Assembly: GCA_030524785.1 (NCBI GenBank)
Contig: JAUNFZ010000007.1
Location: 1-56,436 of the forward strand
DNA: 56,436 nucleotides
DNA from: Eubacteriales bacterium
GTDB taxonomy: Bacteria; Bacillota; Clostridia; Lachnospirales; Lachnospiraceae
Direction: 5' to 3'
The stretch's first letter is position 1. Each line of letters opens with the position of its first letter. This document shows, piece by piece, positions 1 through 7,337 of this stretch. The notes beneath the pieces are model-generated. The model saw only the letters and a program-made list of their open reading frames with translations. It did no database searches and had not been told where the DNA came from. The position numbers and the translations under genes are program-made.

Positions 1-283
1 GCTCCGGTCCTTCAAATACGATATCCGGTGCCTGTCCGCCTTCGATCGCGGTGTTTACCTGGTCATCGCCGTTGGTGTAGTCCAGATATTCAACTTTTAC
101 GCTGATTTCCGGATGTGCCTCGTTGAATGTTGCAATCAGACCGTCCATTACCTCTGCGTTGCCCCAATCGCCGACCGGATACGTCCACATTGTGATTTCT
201 GTTGTTTCTCCTTCAGCAAATACATTTGCGGAAAACGCCATGCATCCTACAAGTGCAAGTGCCAAAACTCTACGAAATTTCAT
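1..283 (-). CDS. Sugar ABC transporter solute-binding protein, N-terminal part (runs off window)
   Basis: Only the first 94 codons are in the window; the gene continues past base 1. The ATG at 283 follows an AAAAGGAGGG ribosome site. The protein opens with a signal peptide (MKFRRVLALALVGC, then a second hydrophobic stretch ending NVFA-EGE). LVGC would serve as a lipobox and VFA-E as an ordinary signal peptidase site; I cannot decide between them. The mature start (ITMWTYPVGDW, then a segment ending in PDIVFEGPE) is typical of family 1 extracellular binding proteins for sugars. It lies next to nanA/nanE/nanK-type genes and shares a regulatory motif with them, so the likely ligand is sialic acid or 2,7-anhydro-sialic acid. 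That ligand is inference. The permeases are expected beyond the left edge. Confidence 0.85.
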   Translation of the reverse strand, partial: MKFRRVLALALVGCMAFSANVFAEGETTEITMWTYPVGDWGNAEVMDGLIATFNEAHPEISVKVEYLDYTNGDDQVNTAIEGGQAPDIVFEGPE

Positions 284-344
284 ACTTAAACCCTCCTTTT
301 TTCTCGTTGATTAAATGCCCTCGATTTAATCATCTGATAATTTC

Positions 345-373
345 ATTCTACATAGTTGCCAGCCGTTTGTCAA
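345..373 (-). promoter_or_regulatory. Sigma-A promoter of the solute-binding protein gene
   Basis: On the minus strand TTGACA (368-373) is followed by a 17-base spacer and TAGAAT (345-350). This predicts a start of transcription near 338 and a leader of about 55 bases before the ATG at 283. The transporter therefore has its own promoter, separate from that of nanA. The palindrome pair at 381-423 lies just upstream of the -35 box. Confidence 0.75.
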
Positions 374-380
374 TGAATTT

Positions 381-423
381 TTCAAAATATTTTCATTTTC
401 TCTTTTTATGAAAATAATTTACA
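381..423. promoter_or_regulatory. Paired 15-bp palindromes (candidate RpiR/NanR operator) upstream of the binding-protein gene
   Basis: Two 15-base sites fit the loose consensus TGAAAATWATTTNCA: 381-395, which reads TGAAAATATTTTGAA on the minus strand, and 409-423 (TGAAAATAATTTACA). Their centres are 28 bases apart. The same arrangement and spacing recur at the other two promoters of the locus. The predicted start of transcription is about 50 and 78 bases from the two centres. Binding by the neighbouring RpiR protein is inference. Confidence 0.55.
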
Positions 424-478
424 TTTTTATGCATACTCCGGCATATCCACACCCCCAGGCGCCGCGCATTTCCCGTTT

Positions 479-1123
479 TTACAGACACTCCGGCACCTTT
501 ACGGCCAGCGCTTCGGCAAGCTGACGGTGCCCCTCTGCGGTCAGATGCATATAATCGATATCGTTGGGAGCTGCCGAAATCACCTGATTGGCGTCAAGAT
601 AATGACATCCCATCATTTCAGCAATTTTCCTGTATTCTTCCGCCAGGCCCTCCGATTTTTCCGCGCAGCCCCGACCCATAGTCGCCGCCACCTCCGTGCC
701 GGCGTATTCTCTGCCGATATTCTGGGGCGTCACCACCAGAATATTGGCGCGGCCGTCTCTCCAGCAGTCCACCGTCGCCTGGGCTTTAATGATCAGCCGG
801 CGCAGTCCCAGCGCAATGCACGCCGCCGAGGAACCAAACCTTTCCTTTGTATCGTTTGTCCCAAGCATAATGATTAAAAGATCCACCGGTTCGTGGCTCA
901 TCAGGCAGGGATAAATATAATCGAGTCCCCGCAGCCCCTCGTGAATAGGATCGTCAAAGCAGGTCGTCCGGCCGCTTAAGCCTTCTTCAATTATCAGATA
1001 TTCCTCTCCCAGCTTCTTCTGAAGCAAATGCGTCCACCGTTCGTTCTCATCAAAGCGTCCGTTCGTGGCGGCGCAGTAACCGTGGGTATTGGAATCTCCA
1101 AAACATACTATGTGCTTTGCCAT
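479..1123 (-). CDS. SGNH/GDSL-family hydrolase, probable sialate O-acetylesterase of the nan operon
   Basis: 214 residues, starting at the ATG at 1123; the GTGGAGG ribosome site lies inside the end of nanE and the gap is one base, so the two genes are coupled. The SGNH blocks are visible: block I FGDSN with catalytic Ser11, a block III GTND, and near the C-terminus DYMHLT supplying the Asp/His pair. There is no signal peptide, so it should act in the cytoplasm. SGNH esterases remove O-acetyl groups from sugars among other substrates. As the last gene of an operon with sialate lyase, ManNAc-6-P epimerase and a ROK kinase, deacetylation of imported O-acetylated sialic acid is the most economical role, but this is inferred from context. 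Another carbohydrate ester is possible. Confidence 0.8.
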   Translation of the reverse strand: MAKHIVCFGDSNTHGYCAATNGRFDENERWTHLLQKKLGEEYLIIEEGLSGRTTCFDDPIHEGLRGLDYIYPCLMSHEPVDLLIIMLGTNDTKERFGSSAACIALGLRRLIIKAQATVDCWRDGRANILVVTPQNIGREYAGTEVAATMGRGCAEKSEGLAEEYRKIAEMMGCHYLDANQVISAAPNDIDYMHLTAEGHRQLAEALAVKVPECL

Positions 1124-1124
1124 C

Positions 1125-1823
1125 TTACCGTGCCTCCACTGCTTTGATAAAGCGCTGGGCAATCTCCAGAGGTCTTGTGATCGCTCCGCCCACCACTACG
1201 GCAAAAGCGCCTGCGTCCAGCATTTCCACCGCCTGCTGGGGCGAATGTACTTTTCCTTCGCCGATGACCGGAATCGGAAGTTGTGCCGAAAGCCGTCTGA
1301 CAAGTTCAAAATCCGGGCCGTCCACCTTCGGAGAATAGGGCGTGTAGCCGCTCATGGTTGTTCCCACAATATCCATTCCCTGTTTCCAGGCATTAACGCC
1401 TTCTTCATACGTGGAAATATCCGCCATCAAAATGGCGTCCGGATATTTTGCGCGGACCTCTGCGATAAATTCATTCACGGTCTTTCCGTCGCCGCGTTTG
1501 CGGTCCGTACAGTCAAGGGCGATTACGTCTGACCCCGCTGCCACCAGATCGTCCACTTCTTTCATGGTAGGCGTAATATAGCTGTCGAATCCCTCATACT
1601 GAATCTTCACCAGTCCGATCACCGGCAGCCCCGTTTCCTCTTTGATTGCAACGACGTCACGGATGCTGCTGGTGCGTATTGCCGGCGTTCCCGTCTGTTT
1701 TGCCGCTCTCGCCATCAGGTACATAATCGATTTTTCTTCCACATAAAGAGGTTCTCCGGGAATTGCCTGGCAGGAGACAATCACCTTTCCCTTGATCTTC
1801 TCAAAAAATTCTTCCTTTTTCAC
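1125..1823 (-). CDS. nanE: N-acetylmannosamine-6-phosphate 2-epimerase
   Basis: 232 residues from a GTG start at 1823. That start is chosen because GGGAGG stands seven bases upstream and the first residues (MKKEEFFEKIKGKVIVSCQA) align with the usual NanE beginning. A longer reading frame exists upstream but would run into the kinase gene. The chain has the TIM-barrel features of the family: IVSCQAIPGEPL, a central DVIALDCTDRKR segment, and near the end IPVIGEGKVHS followed by GAFAVVVGGAITRP, the phosphate-binding end. It converts ManNAc-6-P to GlcNAc-6-P, the third cytoplasmic step of sialic acid breakdown. It lies between the ROK kinase (28 bases upstream) and the SGNH hydrolase (one-base gap). 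Confidence 0.93.
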   Translation of the reverse strand: MKKEEFFEKIKGKVIVSCQAIPGEPLYVEEKSIMYLMARAAKQTGTPAIRTSSIRDVVAIKEETGLPVIGLVKIQYEGFDSYITPTMKEVDDLVAAGSDVIALDCTDRKRGDGKTVNEFIAEVRAKYPDAILMADISTYEEGVNAWKQGMDIVGTTMSGYTPYSPKVDGPDFELVRRLSAQLPIPVIGEGKVHSPQQAVEMLDAGAFAVVVGGAITRPLEIAQRFIKAVEAR

Positions 1824-1851
1824 AATTTTTCCTCCCATTCGCCTTCTTTTT

Positions 1852-2745
1852 CTATTCCACGCATTTCTCTGCCGCAGCGGCCGCTGCGCCCAACATTCCC
1901 GCACGATTGCCAAGTTCGGCTTTCCGCAGTTTCACATGCGCAAAGCTCGGCATAATATGTTCGTTCAGTTTTAATTTGATCTGCTCCGTCAGACAGGGCT
2001 GCTCCATCACGCCTCCGCCAAGAATAATGCAGGATGGATTCAGCGTATGGACGATGGTCGTCAGGCCATACACAATTTCCAGAATCCATGCGTCGATAAC
2101 GGCTTTCACTGCCGGTTCATCCATGCACGCAAAAATCTTCCGGCCATCCGTCAGTGTGCCGTCCACTTTTTTTGCCCGGGCCACCAGCGCCGTGACGCTT
2201 GCATATTTTTCATAACAGCCGCTGAACATATCCTCCCGGGGATTTCTTTCCTCCGGGTGGACAATGATCGCGCCAAATTCTCCCGCAGAGCAGCTGCTTC
2301 CCCGGTAGAGATGTCCGCCGGTAAACACCGCGCCACCCACGCCCGTGCCGTAAGTAAGGCATACAAATTCCTGCTGCCCGCGTCCCGCGCCGAACACAGC
2401 TTCGCCGACAGCCGCAGCGTTCACATCATTCTCCACAGCTACCGGAACCTGAAACCGTTCCCTGAGAATACCCGCCACCTGCATCCCCGTATAGCCGGGG
2501 ATATTTTGGTTGGCATAAATAATCGATCCCTTCACCGGGTCTACCTGTCCCGCCGTGCTGACGCCAATCCGCTCAAACGCATACTTTTCCCGGTAATCTG
2601 CAATGATCTCCCCGGCGCGCTTCATCACATGTTCTCCGCCAAGGGACGCCTCCGTTGGAAACTCCCGGATATCTTCAAGCTGTCCCGCTGTACAGATACC
2701 TGCCTTGATAGCCGTGCCGCCGATATCAAGCACCATGATCTTCAT
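1852..2745 (-). CDS. nanK: ROK-family sugar kinase, probable N-acetylmannosamine kinase
   Basis: 297 residues; the ATG at 2745 has GGGAGG eight bases upstream and gives the standard ROK opening MKIMVLDIGGTAIKAGI with the phosphate-binding DIGGT. Further family features are ENDVNAAAVGEA with the catalytic Asp, and a glycine-rich TYGTGVGGAVF segment. The classical CXCGXXGCXE zinc motif is absent: the matching region reads GEFGAIIVHPEE and then SGCYEKYAS, a form seen in zinc-poor Firmicutes ROK proteins. It lies between nanA and nanE, so phosphorylation of N-acetylmannosamine is the expected reaction. The ROK family is certain; the substrate comes from context, and glucokinase-like activity cannot be excluded. 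Confidence 0.85.
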   Translation of the reverse strand: MKIMVLDIGGTAIKAGICTAGQLEDIREFPTEASLGGEHVMKRAGEIIADYREKYAFERIGVSTAGQVDPVKGSIIYANQNIPGYTGMQVAGILRERFQVPVAVENDVNAAAVGEAVFGAGRGQQEFVCLTYGTGVGGAVFTGGHLYRGSSCSAGEFGAIIVHPEERNPREDMFSGCYEKYASVTALVARAKKVDGTLTDGRKIFACMDEPAVKAVIDAWILEIVYGLTTIVHTLNPSCIILGGGVMEQPCLTEQIKLKLNEHIMPSFAHVKLRKAELGNRAGMLGAAAAAAEKCVE

Positions 2746-2779
2746 AGCCGCAACCTCCCGCCTGCCTGTCACAGACTTT

Positions 2780-3700
2780 CTACTTACAGAATTTACCGAT
2801 GGCTGCGTCGATCATAGCCGCGCATTTCTTTACCTGGGGCATATCTTCACCGATCAGATTCGGCAGGGGCTTTCTCACTCCGCCAAGCTCCAGGCCGTCG
2901 CGCTGCTTCATAATCTCCTTCATCACCGCATAAAGATTTCCGTGGCATGCGCACATCGCATAAATAATCTCATCCGCTGCGTTCTGCACATCCAGCGCTT
3001 CTTTCATTTTTCCCGCATCCACCAGTTCCTTTATTTTCAGATACAGTTCCGGCATAACGCCATAGGTTCCGCCGATGCCGCCGTCTGCGCCCATAGCAAG
3101 TCCTGAAACCAACTGCTCGTCCGGCCCGTTAAACACAACGAAGCCCTCGCCGCCCTCCATCTTAAACATCTGAATATCCTGCACCGGCATGGAACTGTTT
3201 TTCACAGCCACTACCTTCGGATTTTTCTTCATTTCACGAAACAGCGGCATCGTCAGCGCCACTCCCGCAAGCTGTGGGATATTGTAAATCACGAAATCCG
3301 TGTTGGGGGCCGCAGCGGAAATATCGTTCCAGTACTGCGCAATCGCATGCTCCGGAAGGTGAAAATAGATCGGCGGAATGGCTGCAATCGCATCTACGCC
3401 GAGACTCTCCGCATGTCTTGCAAGCTCCTGGCTCTCCGCCGTATTATTGCAGGCCACATGGGCGATCACCGTCAGCTTTCCGTCAGCCGCCTTCATCACA
3501 TGTTCCAGGGTCAGCTTCCGGTCCGCAACAGACTGATAGATACATTCACCTGAAGATCCTCCCACATAGACGCCCTTTACTCCCTTGCCGAGCAGATGGC
3601 GCGTCAGCTGTTCCACACGTCCGCCGTCTACTTCGCCGTTCTCATCATAGCATGCGTAAAACGCCGGAATGATCCCTCTGTACTTCTCTATGCTGCTCAT
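2780..3700 (-). CDS. nanA: N-acetylneuraminate lyase (sialic acid aldolase)
   Basis: 306 residues of the DapA/NanA class I aldolase family. The key residues fall where expected: GGSSGE at 47-52 for carboxylate binding, YNIP with Tyr139, and the Schiff-base lysine Lys167 in VVAVKNSS. Positions are offset by two from E. coli NanA (Tyr137, Lys165). The enzyme splits N-acetylneuraminate into pyruvate and N-acetylmannosamine in the cytoplasm. It is the first gene of the operon; the leader contains GGGAGGAAGG before the ATG at 3700, and the promoter lies at 3755-3783. The ROK kinase follows 34 bases downstream. DapA paralogues with other substrates exist, but the nanE/ROK context makes the lyase call strong. 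Confidence 0.92.
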   Translation of the reverse strand: MSSIEKYRGIIPAFYACYDENGEVDGGRVEQLTRHLLGKGVKGVYVGGSSGECIYQSVADRKLTLEHVMKAADGKLTVIAHVACNNTAESQELARHAESLGVDAIAAIPPIYFHLPEHAIAQYWNDISAAAPNTDFVIYNIPQLAGVALTMPLFREMKKNPKVVAVKNSSMPVQDIQMFKMEGGEGFVVFNGPDEQLVSGLAMGADGGIGGTYGVMPELYLKIKELVDAGKMKEALDVQNAADEIIYAMCACHGNLYAVMKEIMKQRDGLELGGVRKPLPNLIGEDMPQVKKCAAMIDAAIGKFCK

Positions 3701-3754
3701 ATAATCCCTTCCTCCCTTAAGATATTTTTAAATCTGCTTTCTGCAGCTACATCT

Positions 3755-3783
3755 ATTGTACTCTATCCGAAAATTATTTTCAA
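3755..3783 (-). promoter_or_regulatory. Sigma-A promoter of the nan operon
   Basis: On the minus strand TTGAAA (3778-3783), a 17-base spacer and TACAAT (3755-3760) form a near-consensus promoter about 50 bases upstream of nanA. One candidate operator (3768-3782) overlaps the -35 box and spacer, as expected for repression. Confidence 0.75.
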
Positions 3784-3810
3784 TATATTTATTTATGAAA
3801 TTCAATTTCA
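3768..3810. promoter_or_regulatory. Paired 15-bp palindromes at the nan promoter (candidate RpiR operator)
   Basis: CGAAAATTATTTTCA (3768-3782) and TGAAATTCAATTTCA (3796-3810) are near-perfect inverted repeats whose centres are 28 bases apart. The first contains a perfect 6-1-6 palindrome; the second lies within a perfect 8-1-8 palindrome (3795-3811). The proximal site covers the -35 box of the nan promoter. The same pair layout occurs at 381-423 and 3880-3922. Confidence 0.6.
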
Positions 3811-3879
3811 TTTTAACAATTCATCCGGATCGCAAAATTTAGAAACCGGCACACTGTATTTCACCCACAGCCCTCAAAA

Positions 3880-3922
3880 TGAAAATTTTATTCACCTGAA
3901 TTTTTGCTGAAAATTATTTGCA
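3880..3922. promoter_or_regulatory. Paired 15-bp palindromes at the rpiR-type regulator promoter
   Basis: TGAAAATTTTATTCA (3880-3894) and TGAAAATTATTTGCA (3908-3922) have centres 28 bases apart, the third pair with this spacing in the locus. The downstream site overlaps the -35 box of the regulator's own promoter, so autoregulation is likely. The assignment to the RpiR protein encoded just downstream is inference. Confidence 0.55.
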
Positions 3923-3946
3923 TTTCGCATTATTTTCCGTTATAAT
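3918..3946 (+). promoter_or_regulatory. Sigma-A promoter of the RpiR-type regulator
   Basis: TTGCAT (3918-3923), a 17-base spacer and a perfect TATAAT (3941-3946) lie about 50 bases upstream of the TTG start at 3997. The promoter is divergent from the nan promoter and about 160 bases from it. Confidence 0.75.
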
Positions 3947-3996
3947 GATAAAAAGCAACTATTTTTTCACTTTATATTACGAAAGGAGGAGATTTT

Positions 3997-4854
3997 TTGT
4001 CTGCAACAATCCTTGACGCCATCACCGAACAGTATCCTTCTTTTACACGTTCGGCCAAAAAGCTGGCAGACTACATTTTTGTCAATACTACCAATACCCA
4101 GTATATGTCTATTTCGTCCCTGGCAGAAAACAGCGGCGTTTCTGAAGCCACCATCACACGTTTCTGCCGCAAGCTCGGCCTGGCCGGATATAATGACTTC
4201 AAGCTGGCCATTGCAAAATGCGACCGTGTTACGGATATGGGAGAGCCCTCCGATTCGCCCCAGACCATCACCTCCGAGGACAGCCTGTCCTGCATTTTCC
4301 AGAAGCTTTTGTCCTCCAACATTCTCTCTCTGAACGAGACCTATGAGCTGTTGGACGAGCAGGCAATCACCCGGGCGGTTGACCTTCTTTCCGACGCCGG
4401 CCGCGTCTACTGTTTCGGCCACGGCGGAAGCTCCGTTATGGCCATGGAAGCCTGGGCCCGTTTCTCTACGGCCTCTCCACGGTTTATTCATATTGCGGAT
4501 TCCCATATGCAGGTAATCGCCGTTTCCCTGGCAACGCCCCGGGACGTCATCCTGTTTTTTTCCTACTCGGGAGCCACCAGGGACATGGAGGATATCTTAA
4601 ATATTGCCAGGACACGCGGTATTCCTATTATCCTGATCACCCATTTTCCAAAATCCCAGGCCGCTGCGTTTGCGGACGTGGTGCTTCTCTGCGGCTACAA
4701 TGAAAGCCCCCTGCAGTCCGGTTCCATCGCAGCCAAAATGGGACAGATGTTTTTGATCGACTGCCTGTTCTACGGCTACTGTAAAAAGAATCCCGAAGTC
4801 TCCTCGGCGGCAAAAGCCACCACCGCGGAGGCAATCACAAAAAAGCTGCTGTAG
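3997..4854 (+). CDS. RpiR-family transcriptional regulator (HTH plus SIS domain), probable regulator of the nan locus
   Basis: 285 residues from a TTG start at 3997, preceded by AAAGGAGGAG with seven-base spacing; no better ATG is near. Residues 1 to about 77 form the HTH_6 domain (an SLAENSGVSEATITRFCRKLG recognition region). Residues from about 120 carry a SIS sugar-phosphate isomerase-type domain (VYCFGHGGSSVMAMEAW, then FSYSGATRDM), which in this family senses phosphosugars. RpiR regulators of sialic acid genes respond to intermediates such as GlcNAc-6-P or ManNAc-6-P. The gene is divergent from nanA, and paired palindromes lie at its own promoter, at that of nanA and at the transporter promoter. 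Whether it represses or activates cannot be read from sequence. Confidence 0.88.
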   Translation: MSATILDAITEQYPSFTRSAKKLADYIFVNTTNTQYMSISSLAENSGVSEATITRFCRKLGLAGYNDFKLAIAKCDRVTDMGEPSDSPQTITSEDSLSCIFQKLLSSNILSLNETYELLDEQAITRAVDLLSDAGRVYCFGHGGSSVMAMEAWARFSTASPRFIHIADSHMQVIAVSLATPRDVILFFSYSGATRDMEDILNIARTRGIPIILITHFPKSQAAAFADVVLLCGYNESPLQSGSIAAKMGQMFLIDCLFYGYCKKNPEVSSAAKATTAEAITKKLL

Positions 4855-4856
4855 CG

Positions 4857-4900
4857 CAAAAAATTTTGAGGACGGATTGCTCCGTCCTCAAAATTTTTTG
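4857..4900. terminator. Bidirectional intrinsic terminator between the RpiR gene and the esterase
   Basis: A perfect inverted repeat with 20-bp arms (4857-4876 and 4881-4900) and a four-base TTGC loop. The arms begin and end in A6/T6 tracts, so the stem works as a terminator on either strand for the two convergent genes, whose stop codons lie at 4854 and 4902. Confidence 0.9.
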
Positions 4901-4901
4901 G

Positions 4902-5717
4902 TTACTTCATTCCTCTGATCCAGTCTCCCGCCAGCTTTGGCCAGATCTGGCAACATTCCTGAACGCCGTACCCGTCTTTGTTTTTCGTTTCCTCATTCGC
5001 CAGTGATAATCCGTGAAGTCCCTCTGCAAAAATATGAACCTCCATAGGCACTTTATGTTTCTGCAGTTCATTAATCAGCAGAAGCGCATTTTCCACAGGA
5101 ACCGTGTTGTCCTTCTGCGTATGCCAGAGAAAGACCGGCGGCACTAAGGACGTCACATGCTTTTCCAAACTCACCGCATCCCGCATATCCGGCGTATCCT
5201 TTTCGCCAAGAAGATTTTCAATGCTTCCCTGATGGGCATATTCCCCGGCCGTAATCACCGGATAACAGAGAATTAATCCGTCCGGTCTTATCTGCGCGGA
5301 CGGCAGTCCCGCAGCCTTTGAAAGCCAGGCTTCCTGCCAAAACACACCCAGACTGGCCGCCAGATGGCCCGCAGCGGAAAATCCCAGCACAATGATCCGG
5401 TTCGGATCGATGGCATATTCCCCGGCGTTTGACCTTAGATGATTCACACACCAGGCCAGCTCACAGAGAGCCTGGGGAAACTCTGCCGGCTTTACGCTGT
5501 AGCGCAGTACACAGGCATGAAACCCCATGGACAAAAACTGCACTGCCACCGCCTCGGCTTCCCGGTCGGAGGTCATATGATATCCCCCGCCCGGGCAAAT
5601 CAGTACCAGAGGACGTTTCCTGGCCGGATCCATCTCCGGGGAATTATCCAAAAAATAGGTATACATCCTGGCCTGTTCGCCAAACTTTGTCCGGACTCTG
5701 ATTTCTGTGTGCTTCAA
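4902..5717 (-). CDS. Alpha/beta hydrolase, BD-FAE-like carbohydrate esterase/lipase
   Basis: 271 residues from a TTG at 5717, selected because AAGGAGG lies seven bases upstream; longer in-frame ATGs lack such a site. An oxyanion-hole motif (CPGGGYH) is followed by the nucleophile elbow GFSAAG, then an acid in HTQKDNTVP and the histidine in LHGLS, giving a complete Ser-Asp-His triad. Homologues are often labelled acetyl-xylan esterase or endo-xylanase, mainly from their neighbours. There is no signal peptide, so it probably acts on imported short esters. It lies 90 bases downstream of metF and faces the RpiR gene across a shared terminator. The substrate is unknown; a link to the nan locus is only positional. 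Confidence 0.8.
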   Translation of the reverse strand: MKHTEIRVRTKFGEQARMYTYFLDNSPEMDPARKRPLVLICPGGGYHMTSDREAEAVAVQFLSMGFHACVLRYSVKPAEFPQALCELAWCVNHLRSNAGEYAIDPNRIIVLGFSAAGHLAASLGVFWQEAWLSKAAGLPSAQIRPDGLILCYPVITAGEYAHQGSIENLLGEKDTPDMRDAVSLEKHVTSLVPPVFLWHTQKDNTVPVENALLLINELQKHKVPMEVHIFAEGLHGLSLANEETKNKDGYGVQECCQIWPKLAGDWIRGMK

Positions 5718-5807
5718 AATATGCCTCCTTATAAAGCCTCCGGCAAAGCCACGGCTGATGCCAGGGACAGACACCGGCCCGCTTTAAAGCCACGGCTACC
5801 GCAAGGA

Positions 5808-6686
5808 TTAAATACCAGCCTGCTTCAAAAGCTCCGGCACCTTGGACTCCCAGCCCATTGCCATGATATGTACGCCCTGACAATAGGGTTTACATTCCCT
5901 GATAATGCGGGCGGCAATCTCCACGCCCGTAATGCCAGCTTTCGTCTTTTCCTTGTCCGCCTTCAGTTCGTCAATCATTTCCTCGGGAATATGAATACCG
6001 GCTACGTTTGCGTTCATATATCTGCACATTCCCACAGACTTCGGAATTACGATGCCAAGCTGCACCGGTTTTCCAAACTGTTTTGCCTTTTCCATAAACT
6101 GAATGAACTTCTCCGGCTCATAAACCGCCTGCGTCTGGAAATACTCTGCGCCTGCGGCAACTTTGCGCTCCATTTTTGCGAGCTGTACATCCACAGAATC
6201 GCTGCAAGGAGATACAACCGCGCCCTTTGCGAATTTCGGCGGTTCGCCTATCAGCTCGTTTCCTCCCAGATCCACGCCTGACTCCAGCTGCTTCACCGCA
6301 TGAATCAGGGACACGGAGTCAAGGTCAAACACCGGTTTTGCCTGGGGATGATCACCCAGCTTCGTATGGTCGCCCGTCAAAAGAAGCAGGTTTTCAATTC
6401 CAAACAGCGCTGCGCTTAAAAGATCTGACTCCAGCGCGATACGGTTTCTGTCGCGGCAGGTCATCTGAAAAATCGGCGTCAGTCCCTCGTCCTTCAGCGC
6501 CTTACAGGTCGCCAGAGAGCCAAGCCGCATAACGGAAGACTGATTGTCCGTCACATTCACCGCCGTAATACCGCTCAGATACGTCTTTGCTTCTTCCAGC
6601 ATATGTTCAATATGAAATCCTTTAGGCGGACCTACTTCTGCAGTAACTACAAATTCACCACGTTCAAATGCTTCAGTAATTTTCAT
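5808..6686 (-). CDS. metF: Methylenetetrahydrofolate reductase, MetF subunit
   Basis: 292 residues with the TIM-barrel MTHFR fold: TAEVGPPKG near the N-terminus (catalytic Glu region), VNVTDNQSS, LLLTGDHTKLGDHP for folate/FAD contacts, and AGAEYFQTQAVYEP. The ATG at 6686 has GGAGC upstream. It reduces 5,10-methylene-THF to 5-methyl-THF. It directly follows metV (29-base gap) and a metV-rnfC fusion, the gene set known from acetogens such as Acetobacterium (metV, metF, rnfC2), so it most likely serves the methyl branch of the Wood-Ljungdahl pathway rather than methionine synthesis alone. No methionine gene or S-box leader is seen nearby. Confidence 0.92.
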   Translation of the reverse strand: MKITEAFERGEFVVTAEVGPPKGFHIEHMLEEAKTYLSGITAVNVTDNQSSVMRLGSLATCKALKDEGLTPIFQMTCRDRNRIALESDLLSAALFGIENLLLLTGDHTKLGDHPQAKPVFDLDSVSLIHAVKQLESGVDLGGNELIGEPPKFAKGAVVSPCSDSVDVQLAKMERKVAAGAEYFQTQAVYEPEKFIQFMEKAKQFGKPVQLGIVIPKSVGMCRYMNANVAGIHIPEEMIDELKADKEKTKAGITGVEIAARIIRECKPYCQGVHIMAMGWESKVPELLKQAGI

Positions 6687-6715
6687 TGTACATTGCTCCT
6701 AATCATTAAATTTTT

Positions 6716-7336
6716 CTATTTTGATACTTCATCATCAGTTGCAAAATTACGTATCTGCGTCGGACATTTCAGTACATCCAGGCGTCCAATCTGCGCAAGC
6801 CTTCTGTAGATACGCTCCCAGCCACATTCCATTTCGCTGTCCACTTCACATTTTCCGTTCTTGGAGCCGCCGCACTGTCCGTTTACCAGGCTCTTGGAGC
6901 ATGCGGTAATCGGGCAGATACCGCCGGTCAGGTTCAGATAACACTCACCGCACTGATCACATTTGTGCTCCAGAGGTGTTACGCCCTGGAAACCCGGCAG
7001 CGGATATGTGTCGCAGGCCGCACAGACTTTTTTGTCTTCCAGATACTCGGAAACAGTCTGTACCCCGACGCCGCAGGAGAACACCAGCACGGTATCGGCA
7101 GCCTTAATCTCATTCATATGTTTTTCAAGGCGCAGCTTCATATTTTCCGGATTGCATATGTAGTCGGTGGTAAGCACGCCGGTCACTTTTTCCGCCGCCT
7201 CCAGCTCTTTCTGATATTCTGCGGCTTCTTTTACCGGGAAGCTCACTTCCTTGCATCCGTGACAGTAAATCAGGAACACTTTTCCATCTGTCAGCGGCGC
7301 CAGCGCTTCTCTGGGTTTTAACTGAGTAATCAACAT
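6716..7336 (-). CDS. metV: MetV, cysteine-rich zinc subunit of the acetogen-type MTHFR
   Basis: 206 residues of the methylene-THF reductase C-terminal family. The N-terminal half has FLIYCHGCKEV and VFSCGVGVQTV. The C-terminal half is dense in cysteines (CDQCGECYLNLTGGICPI, then CSKSLVNGQCGG, then GKCEVD), consistent with metal binding. In Moorella and Acetobacterium, MetV is a tight partner of MetF and links it to the electron donor module. The ATG at 7336 comes one base after the stop of the upstream fusion gene, so translation is coupled. The same module occurs again at the N-terminus of that upstream gene, so the operon carries two MetV copies. Confidence 0.9.
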   Translation of the reverse strand: MLITQLKPREALAPLTDGKVFLIYCHGCKEVSFPVKEAAEYQKELEAAEKVTGVLTTDYICNPENMKLRLEKHMNEIKAADTVLVFSCGVGVQTVSEYLEDKKVCAACDTYPLPGFQGVTPLEHKCDQCGECYLNLTGGICPITACSKSLVNGQCGGSKNGKCEVDSEMECGWERIYRRLAQIGRLDVLKCPTQIRNFATDDEVSK

Positions 7337-7337
7337 A

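Noticed and set aside
2047-2817. 256-codon open frame on the plus strand
   Set aside because: Antisense to the ROK kinase and nanA end; no start signals or family features.
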